Notes under the pieces: model-generated
What the model saw: only the letters and a program-made list of their open reading frames with translations
The model's database searches: none
Told to the model about the DNA's origin: nothing
Position numbers and translations under genes: made by a program
Shown: positions 56,901 through 64,000 of the stretch, in pieces
Numbering within the stretch: the first letter of the stretch is position 1
Layout of the letters: the number at the start of each line of letters is the position of its first letter
From: Rhodocollybia butyracea
Taxonomy: Eukaryota > Basidiomycota > Agaricomycetes > Agaricales > Omphalotaceae
Length of the DNA: 64,000 nt
NCBI GenBank assembly: GCA_015501585.1
Contig: JADNRY010000012.1
Coordinates: 496,001 to 560,000, forward strand
Direction of reading: 5' to 3'

Positions 56901-57545
56901 CTAGTTCATCCAGGTTATGGCCTAGGTCAAGTAGGTCATGACCTAGGTCAGGTAGGTCATGACCTAGTTCACCCAGGTCATGACCTAGGTCAGGTAAGTC
57001 ACATTCTTGCCTGACAACCAGAACAGGGCACTGTGACTTAGCTTGATCTTGTCATAATCTACAGATATGTAAAAAATCCCAATAATCCCAATATGTTACT
57101 ACACATTTCTTGTCATGATTCTATGATATTTCATTCTTGCTTATATTCTCTATCTCACCATCCTCCACTCTCACCCTACACCTCTTAAACTAACTATATA
57201 TCCCCCTCCTAGACCATAACCTCCTCCTAGACTATACCCTCCCCCTCCTAGACCATCCCCTCCCTCACCTAGACCATCCCCTCCCTCACCTAGACCATCC
57301 CCTCCCTCACCTAGACCATGCCCTGCCCCACCTAGGCCATATCCTATCTCACCCCAGGCCATGACCTACCAACCCCAGGAAAAGACCAACCTGACCTAGG
57401 TCATGACCTAATTCCCAGGTCATGACCTAAATCCAAGGTCATGACCTAAATCCCAAGGTCATGACCTAGCTGCCCGGGTTTTGCCTAGGTTTTTGGGTCT
57501 TTTTAGTATGGTCAATGTAACAAAAGTGTAGACTAATAAGACCAA
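53980..57545. repeat. Foldback palindrome FB2, arms of about 1.65 kb
   Basis: Left arm 53980 to about 55645, right arm about 55880-57545, loop about 235 bp. From outside inward the arms hold AAGACCCAAAAACCTAGGC, clusters of GGTCATGACC, a minisatellite (CACCTAGACCATCCCCTCC units, four in the right arm, fewer in the left), several GCAGTGGATGAGGTCAAAGC units, and a core homologous to FB1. Arm sequences differ by scattered substitutions and repeat number, so it is not a simple assembly duplicate. No ORF of significance. Confidence 0.9.
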
Positions 57546-57822
57546 ATATGTGGGTGACTGAACTGCTCACTCATGCGCCCCGCCCCCCGCATGCCACCTA
57601 GAATATTTTCCGCATTTTTTACGATTTTTTCTCGATTTTAGGCGCCTATCTAGCACATATCATTTTTTTTTTCTACTTATCTTATCTATCAGCCTTGCCG
57701 GGCTGCCGCCTGAGCTGGCAGCCTCCAAATTGATAGGCCAAAGTATCATCAGATGCCTTTGTAAACCCTCCCATGACAGTTATCAGGTGCCTTTAGAAAG
57801 GCTTCACTGAATCTGGTGCTCC
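57546..57822. other. Spacer with repeat fragment, no gene
   Basis: 57575-57665 repeats 53845-53940 directly (tandem-array unit). The remainder up to the integrase fragment has no recognisable feature. Confidence 0.5.
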
Positions 57823-58232
57823 AATGGATATACCGCTATCTTGGTTATTGTGGATCACACTTTGAAGCAAGCAATTTTTATTCCTCCTTATGACACTATC
57901 ACCTCCGAGCAACTCGCTGAGTTGTTCGTTTTGCATGTTTTCTCAAAGCACAGAGTTCCTTTGCATGTTACATCAGACTGAGGTTCCGAATTCGTGTCTG
58001 CATTCTTCCAAGCTCTTGGAGAAGCTCTCTCTATGACACTTCACTATACTTCAGGTTATCATCCGGAGGCCAACAGACAGACAGAACGAGTCAATCAGAC
58101 TCTGGAGCAATACATTCAGATCTACTGTTCCTACCAGCAGGACCTTAAACTCTTGGCTATTGCCGAGTTTGCTTACAACAATGCTCCAAATGCCTCAACC
58201 GGCATTTCTCCCTTCTTTGCTAACAAGGGCTA
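57823..58232 (+). pseudogene. Ty3/gypsy integrase core fragment
   Basis: The open frame starts NGYTAILVIVDHTLKQAIF (first catalytic Asp region). It continues LHVTSD, a TGA at 57979-57981 where gypsy elements have Arg, then GSEFVSAFFQALGEAL (second Asp just before). It ends with SGYHPEANRQTERVNQTLE containing the catalytic Glu, and FAYNNAPNASTGISPF. It is joined head to head at about 58232 with an inverted protease of the same kind of element. Confidence 0.85.
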
Positions 58233-58538
58233 TCCTAAAACAGCTTTACAAGATGAGTCCAGAGAAGTGACATAAAATGCCAGAGGTAGCAGCTCGCTGG
58301 ATGGAAACCAAACTTCTAAAGTTGCAACTTTGGAAATTGGTTTTGGAGAAAGAGAACCATTGAAGAGTTGGAGATTGATTGGCAGAATCAAAGAAGTTGG
58401 AATAGAGTTTAAATTGACATAATGGGAATCGAGAAAACAATCAGTAGAACCAGAGTCTACAAGAGTAATAAATTTTAAAAAAGCAGAGGATTTGTCAGAA
58501 TCCTCAGGAAGAGGGAATTCAGTAGATAAAGAAATCAT
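58233..58538 (-). pseudogene. Ty3/gypsy aspartic protease fragment
   Basis: The minus strand carries FITLVDSGSTDCFLDSHYV, with the Asp-Ser-Gly active site, followed by beta-rich sequence ending LDSSCKAVLG, where it is cut by the inverted integrase fragment. The order protease then gag (upstream on the minus strand) matches a gypsy element. Reverse transcriptase and RNase H are absent. Confidence 0.8.
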
Positions 58539-58646
58539 AAGTGATCATTCATAATCAGAAAGAGCAGACACATTGAGATAAACTTCCCCAGAGGCACAAA
58601 CTTGATCAACGCAGCTCCCGTTTTGTACCGGGGTCCAGGCTGCAAA

Positions 58647-60948
58647 CTATTTTTCTGAGCTGGTATCAGTTGGATTAGTCGCAGATTCCTCAGTCAAAGT
58701 GGCATGGGCACGAGAGTCCCCTGACCTCTTCTTATCACAATTCTCCACTTTATGCTTTCCATTACAAATCATGCAGAGACCACCCTTCTTTTGGTGTTCT
58801 ACTTCAGAAGGCTTGAGTTGACTGTTGGCACCGAGAAGGTTGGCATAAGGCTTTGGTGCGGAGCTGACCAAAGATGCAGATTTGTTGAAACCGGAACCTG
58901 AAGGGCCTGATTTGTTGTTGTTGTTCCAAGGCTTTTTTGGTTGTTGTCTGGAGCCTTGGGAAGAATTGTTGTTGTTTGGCTTGTTTGAGCCGGAAGTCTG
59001 TGAAGAGTTATTTTGAGAGGAAGAGTTCAAAGAACCCTTTTTCATCAGAGAGGAAGTTTTACCACTGGAACCACCTCTGGAAGTCCTTGCGACCTCTCTT
59101 TTACGTTCTTTTTTGCACCACCAGTGCCGATTGTTGATTTCAAGCACCAAGTTCATGCAATACGCGGAAAGCGAAGCCAGCGTCAGACCATGAACCATTT
59201 TGTCCTTGATCCTAGTAGCCAAACCATGCTGATAAGCCCATTTAAGAGCAATGTCATCCCATCCTGTCATTGCTGCCAAGGTATTGAATTGGGTGTTGTA
59301 TTTCCAAACCTGCTCATTTTCCTTCATCCAAATGTTACCGAGCTTATCCTTGGCTTCACCCTGGGCGTCGAAAAGACCAAAATGATCTTGAAGTTCCTTC
59401 ACAAGTGCTGAGAAGGAATTCATCCATGCTGGAGGGTTGGTTGGATTTGGATCCAAGATGTTGGGTACAAACCATTCCCTCCACTGAGAAAGGAAAGAGC
59501 ATACATGACCTTTTTCTGGTCAGTGAAGTATGAAGGGCAGTCAATAAAGACTAGGGAAAGGGAAACAAGAAACTCCCTGAGTTTCCGAGGTTTGGAGCCA
59601 TTGAAGATGTCGGGCTCCTTGACTTTAGCTTTGCCTTCTGATGGTTCGGTAGACTTGCCAACAAGGAGGGTCAAAGTGTTTGCAATGGAATTGGTAGATC
59701 CTCCAAATTTGTCCATGAGTTCCAATACTGCACCAGCATCAGGCTGGCCTCGAGCATTGAGAAATCTACCACCTCGGCAGGGACCGCCGGGGGGACCACC
59801 ACCACCACCATTACCTGGGGGAGGAGGCAGAGGAGGACCACCACCACCACCGTTATCGGGGTTGTGCAGAGATCCAGGGGGTCCAGGAGGATCGGGAGGG
59901 ACATCTCCTTCACCTTGGTCAAAGTCCTTGGGGCAATCACTGGGATTCGGGTTATCACCACCTCCATTGTCGGGATTGTCGTTACCATGAACAGAGCCAT
60001 GGGTTTCTCCTTCAGGCTTCAGTGCTTCCAGCTGTTCCACAATTGGATGTTGGTCAGAAACAGTTGTAGTACGAGACCGGTTGCCTGCAAACAAAGCTCC
60101 TTGGAGTTGTTCAGTGAAGGAAGTAGAAGGAGTCGGAGCAATCCTTCCATGACAAGGAGTGAGGATTAGTGCAGGACCACTAGCACTGGGAATTTCTTTA
60201 ATGTCGTATTGGTCGACATTGATGTTACCTAGAACTGCTTCAGTAGAAATAGAAGTGTTCGGAACAGCTGTTGCAGGTCCAAAGCCACCCGAACCATGTT
60301 GGCAAGGGTTGTTGAGTGTATATAGTGATAGAACACTTACTGCTTACATAAGCAATGTCCCACGCTCATATTCCGTCTCTAAACTATGTACTTCTATGGT
60401 AATCTTTTGTTACCATGTTGATATCTGCCCTAGTTTACTTTTTGGCTTTCATTTGTTCAGTTTGCAAGATATTTTCTCAGTTTGAGTGGTGACTGTTGAA
60501 AATATCTATGCGCGCACAATTGTGGACACCCATTTTCACGCCTCATGCGTTTCAGTACAAATAGAACCAAACAACTACCTCTTCCTTACTTAGTTAGAAA
60601 GAGTCCAAATCAATATTCACATATCTTTGATTCATTTCATTGTTTGCTGTCTATTGGAGTACTGAGGAACTATAAGGCTATTAGTACAACACTATAGCCG
60701 TTATACTGAGCATAACAACGCTGTACTAAGACGGGTATCACACTGCTTGGGTTAGCTGAAGGGCACTCCAGTGTGTTTAACTTCAACAAGTGCAGTTTCC
60801 TTTCAAAAGGGTTCCTGGCCGCAGAGATTGAATTGTTGTAAGGCACAAATGACTGGGCATTGGCCATGAAAGGATTGGGAGTCTCAGTCAGTTGAATCCA
60901 AGTTTGAGAGATGTTCCAAGTGCTAGAGGGTTGTTTTCTTGGAGGCAT
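58647..60948 (-). pseudogene. Ty3/gypsy gag with zinc knuckle, broken
   Basis: Gag starts MPPRKQPSSTWNISQTWIQL at 60948 and is interrupted by a copia-1 LTR (60310-60807). It resumes with QHGSGGFGPATAVPN and runs through a Pro/Gly-rich linker (GGGGGPPLPPPPGNGGGG) into the retrotransposon-gag domain (NGSKPRKLREFLVSL). A small deletion with frameshift lies near 59480, then the frame continues FVPNILDPNPTNPPAWMNSF to a Ser/Asn-rich basic region and the knuckle CMICNGKHKVENC. It stops near 58647, leaving about 110 bp to the protease frame. Confidence 0.88.
60310..60807 (+). repeat. Copia-1 solo LTR in gypsy gag, TSD AGGGT
   Basis: 498 bp in sense orientation, from TGTTGAGTGTATATAG to a mutated end TTTCCTTTCAAA. 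AGGGT lies at 60305-60309 and 60808-60812. Removing it restores the gag frame. Confidence 0.92.
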
Positions 60949-61769
60949 TGTTCAAAAAACAGGTTTGTCAGATATGGTGTTAATGAGTACAAGTTTAAAT
61001 ATACTGTTAAGATTGTGCAAGACCGAAGGTATCTGATCAGGTCCAGAAAGGTATAGATTGACAAAGATGAAGTGGGACATGTGGTATAGCTATTAGCTAG
61101 ACCCTCATCACGCCGAGTAGTCCCAAGATGAAGAGACAAAGATAGATTCGGCCAATGTATTGGCTGACAAGTAAGAAGGGAGAAGGATAGACTAAGGCAG
61201 AACTTAGTCAGACAGAAGGTCTGGTTTATCCAAGTTGATATTTAAACTGAGGTCTACTGTACAAAGTACCACTACTTATATACTTATGGAAAAGACAATA
61301 GTCGGAGACAAGTTTGGGAGACCAAAGTGATAATATCAATATAAGACAATAAAACTGAATGGATCGGGAAGGGAATATAATCAAAAGATAATAGGAACCA
61401 GTTAGAAAGTAATCGGAAGAGTCCGATGGCAGTACAACATCAGACAAAGATAAGAGATAAGATATAAGATAACGAAAAGAGATAAGATGACGGGAATAGA
61501 CGGGATGGAATCAGAATGATGCCGGAATGATGGTAAAGGTGATCTGGTGACAATCTGAGAGAAGCCGATGCAGCATGACTGTAGCAGGAGATGGGAAAGG
61601 TACCAAGACAGTGGCCTATTGATGGTGATTCATTGGTACAAGAAGTGGAGATGAGGGTAATGGACTGGTCAGAGATAACAACAGTCCACTGGAGATCCTA
61701 TGAAGAGTGTAGGAGAAAAGGATATGCTGAAACAGCTGAAATAGTATCACTCATTCTGAGACAATATCC
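60949..61769 (-). repeat. Gypsy leader and probable 5' LTR region
   Basis: 60949-61200 matches the fragment at 13545-13930 and is the leader before gag. 61200-61769 is AT-rich with repeated GATAAGATA-like units and may be the gypsy LTR, but without a second copy I cannot place its ends. No gene. Confidence 0.5.
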
Positions 61770-62277
61770 TGTTGAAGAGAACTGCACTTGTTGAAGTTAA
61801 ACACACTGGAGTGCCCTTCAGCTAACCCAAGCAGTGTGATACCCGTCTTAGTACAGTGTTGTTATGCTCAGTATAGCAACTATAGTGTTGTACTAATAGC
61901 CTTATAGTTCCTCAGTACTCCAATAGACAGCAAACAATGAACTGAATCAAAGATATGTGAATATTGATTTGGACTCTTTCTAACTAAGTAAGGAAGAGGT
62001 AGTTGTTTGGTTCTATTTGTACTGAAACGCATGAGGCGTGAAAATGGGTGTCCACAATTGTGCGCTCATAGGTATTTTCAACAGTCACCACTCAAACTGA
62101 GAAAATATCTTGCAAACTGAACAAATGAAAGCCAAAAAGTAAACTAGGGCAGATATCAACATGGTAACGAAAGATTACTATAAAAGTACATAGTTTAGAG
62201 ACGGAATATGAGCGTGGGACATTGCTTATGTAAGCAGTAAGTGTTCTATCACTATATACACTCAACACAACCCCCTG
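61770..62277 (-). repeat. 3' LTR of copia-1 copy D
   Basis: From TGTTGAAGAGAACTGC to ACACTCAACA. On the minus strand it is preceded by the polypurine tract CAGGGGGTTG (complement at 62278-62287). A second C-run at 62320-62326 looks like a short tandem duplication of the tract region. Confidence 0.9.
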
Positions 62278-63225
62278 ATTGAACACTTTTGCAATCCAGC
62301 ACAAGTCAATCACTAACACAACCCCCCAACATAGTATTTCCTTCAACTAGGAAGGTTTGGCTTCACAAGTCCAATCAAAGATCAGAACTTTTCCACCTTT
62401 GGTTTGGCAAGGGCCTTTGTGAGCAGGTTGGCTGGATTATTCTCAGTGGGCAAATAAGAGAGTGTAAGCTTCCCATGTACAACTTGTTCTCTGAGCCAGT
62501 AGAAAGTCCTGTCAAGATGCTTCATTCAGCCATGATCTTCAGGGTTTTTAGCAACCTGAATGGATGATTGGTTGTTGGTGTAGATAATGGTAGGAGAAGC
62601 GACTTTATACCCAAGCTCATTGAGAAGAGAACATATTGCCAACACTTCTTTGCCCACTGCATTTGAAGCCACAAACTCAGCTTCAGTAGAGGATAGAGTA
62701 ACCACAGGTTGTAGTTTACTACTCCAGCTAACAGCACCTGATCCAACCTTTATGATGTATCCAGTTGTTGACTTCCCATTGTCTTTGTTGCCACCCAAGT
62801 CTGCATCACCAATAGCTGTGATCAGATTGGGGACATCAGAATCTGGCCCTAGTTCCAACTCATAGTCAAGAGATCCTTTCAAGTAACACCACAAATGCTT
62901 AACAGCAATCCAATGAGCATATCCAGGATTAGAGTTGAAACGAGTCAAGACACCACAGGCATAAGCTGTGTCAACACAAAGGATCATGGCCAGAAACAAT
63001 AGGGAGCCAACAGCCGACATGTAGGGGACATTGATCATCTCTTCTTTCTTCTCTGGTGTTTGGGGGCAGTCCGCTTTAGAGAGTGTCACAGTGGGATTCA
63101 TGGGAGTAGCCACAGGCTTGGAATCAGTCATGCCAAATTTGTCGAGTTTACAGAGGATGTATTGCTGGGCATTAAGATATAATTTTCGATTCTGGTGGTC
63201 TCATCTGATTCCCATGCCAAGTAAG

Positions 63226-63519
63226 TGTTAAAGTCATGATTTATACAAAGTGTGCAGACTAGGGATTGAACCCAGGACCTTCTGGTGAAATCCCAAGATG
63301 CTCTAACCAACTGAGCTATCTGGCCATTGTTATCAACTATGAACTTGTATCTCTTAAGTGCCAGAGCCTCTCCAAAGGTTCTTACAGAATGCCCAACTGG
63401 AAAGGTCTCACATCTACTAGGAATGCCCCAAGTAAGGTCTCACATCATGCCTTTATAATGGAGATCATTTGGATACACACTTGACAAGTCATATGTGTGT
63501 CAGATTATGTCATCCAACA
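63226..63519 (-). mobile_element. Second tRNA-carrying solo LTR, TSD GTAAG
   Basis: 294 bp. On the minus strand it starts TGTTGGATGACATAATCTG and ends CATGACTTTAACA. The exact duplication GTAAG (63221-63225, 63520-63524) interrupts the copia-1 RT frame, whose uninterrupted sequence is at 45790-45800. Outside the tRNA-like unit it shows no clear similarity to the 44800 family, although length, TGTTGG start and TAACA end agree. Confidence 0.88.
63252..63325 (-). tRNA. tRNA-like sequence in the second solo LTR
   Basis: 74 nt, with A box TAGCTCAGTTGG and B box GGTTCAATCC at the same spacing as in the first family. The T arm CTGGG-TTCAATC-CCTAG pairs with one G-U. The acceptor GGCCAGA/TCTGCAC pairs at five of seven positions, and the anticodon arm is poor, so a decoding role is unlikely. 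Confidence 0.65.
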
Positions 63520-63655
63520 GTAAGAAGTTGATACTGCCCAAGTCACAGAGTTTAAGTTCTTTCTCTAGATCATGGACAAATTGATCTATAACACCAGAGT
63601 CTTTACAAGCACAAGTGATATCATCTACCCAAACTGGAACAATCACTTTATTGCC

Positions 63656-64000
63656 GTTTTCAAAAGTCTGCGGAAAACGTCGAAATTATTTTACGGGCGC
63701 TTATTCATTTCCCACAAGTTTTGCCTTCTTCCATACCACAACAATCTCTTCAAGCCACTGCCTATAACAGACAAACCACAAGAGGACTTTTATACAGTGT
63801 CTTTATAAGCTTGTAGCTCTTATCCAGCCATTTTTGCATCATTTTCTTTGCTCTGGGCCTGTCAACGAGTCGTTCAACAACACATTGAAGCATCTATGAT
63901 ACAGAACCATGACAACTTGAAAATTTGTGCTAGAACTGTGACTGAGGCTTGTTCTTTAGCACTTAGCCCGCAATATCAAACCAGGGATTAGTGGTATAAC
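63656..64000. other. No recognisable gene
   Basis: Unique-looking sequence after the break in copia-1 copy D. A 78-codon frame crosses the junction (63572-63808) and is partly inverted copia. I see nothing else. Confidence 0.4.

Larger units (their letters stand above)
62278..63655 (-). pseudogene. Copia-1 copy D: RT end and RNase H
   Basis: The minus strand carries, from about 63655, the RT C-terminal segment after the catalytic VDD. A tRNA-bearing solo LTR interrupts it (63519-63226), then it continues with SKPVATPMNPTVTLSKADCP and RNase H IGDADLGGNKDNGKSTTGY and SSTEAEFVASNAVGKE. A TGA at 62526-62528 stands where CGA is expected, followed in frame by MKHLDRTFYWLREQ and NNPANLLTKALAKPK. 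It is truncated at 63655 within the segment that precedes VDD in copies B and C. Confidence 0.88.

Noticed and set aside
57171..57362. Gly-rich minus-strand frame (repeated GEGGDGL)
   Set aside because: Product of the 20-bp minisatellite in the FB2 arm. It has no start context or partner sequence.
59505..59990. Pro/Gly-rich plus-strand frame
   Set aside because: It is the complement of the gypsy gag Pro/Gly linker. The minus strand carries the gag motifs and the zinc knuckle.

Overview
This window is eukaryotic and very probably comes from a filamentous basidiomycete. The one intact host gene has eleven introns of about 48-63 nt with CTAAC/CTGAC-type branch points. The transposons are mainly Ty1/copia, Ty3/gypsy, pogo, PIF-Harbinger and hAT-type miniature elements. 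The mix resembles Rhizoctonia/Ceratobasidium-type genomes, but that placement is inference. There are no operons, CRISPR arrays or other bacterial features.

Layout. 1-1340 has no recognisable gene. 1341-3841 is a complete pogo-type DNA transposon with a broken transposase, inserted at the edge of a truncated copia RT-RNase H fragment (3844-5646). A minus-strand LINE fragment follows (about 5880-6973). 7313-10924 is the only convincing intact gene: a 12-exon CSE1/CAS exportin that recycles importin-alpha. From about 11 kb to the end the window is a nested and rearranged transposon graveyard. It holds four or more copia families, a gypsy element, a PIF-Harbinger element with its Myb-like partner ORF, hAT-type MITEs, a CACTA-like insertion, several kilobase-scale palindromes, an unclassified repeat (here 'repeat X'), and short LTR elements.

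Main discoveries. (1) At 44800-45449 a 650-bp miniature LTR retrotransposon has two 296-bp LTRs, a 58-bp interior with only a primer-binding site and a polypurine tract, and 5-bp target duplications. Each LTR carries a 74-nt tRNA-like sequence with pol III A and B boxes, an architecture comparable to Cassandra elements of plants, which carry 5S rRNA. A solo LTR of the same family lies at 37171-37465. An unrelated-looking solo LTR with the same plan lies at 63226-63519. (2) The 6.2-kb interval 14426-20616 is bounded by two inverted 672-bp MITEs whose 8-bp target duplications are swapped between them. Un-inverting the interval restores one perfect and one 7/8 duplication, and rejoins one split LTR and one split repeat. 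This is strong evidence for a MITE-mediated inversion. (3) Large palindromes (15272-18158, 28324-29844, 51495-53565, 53980-57545) form at least one shared foldback family, with arms rich in the palindromic decamer GGTCATGACC. (4) Premature stops in the old transposon genes are mostly TGA, several clearly from CGA, which suggests CpG deamination or a RIP-like process.

Nesting can be ordered from target-site duplications. Copia-1 solo LTRs sit in repeat X and in gypsy gag. The tRNA-LTR elements sit inside copia-1 pol. A 168-bp-LTR miniature element sits in a copia-4 RNase H. A CACTA-like element sits in a copia-2 protease region. Several junctions lack matching duplications, so ectopic recombination has shuffled the nest.
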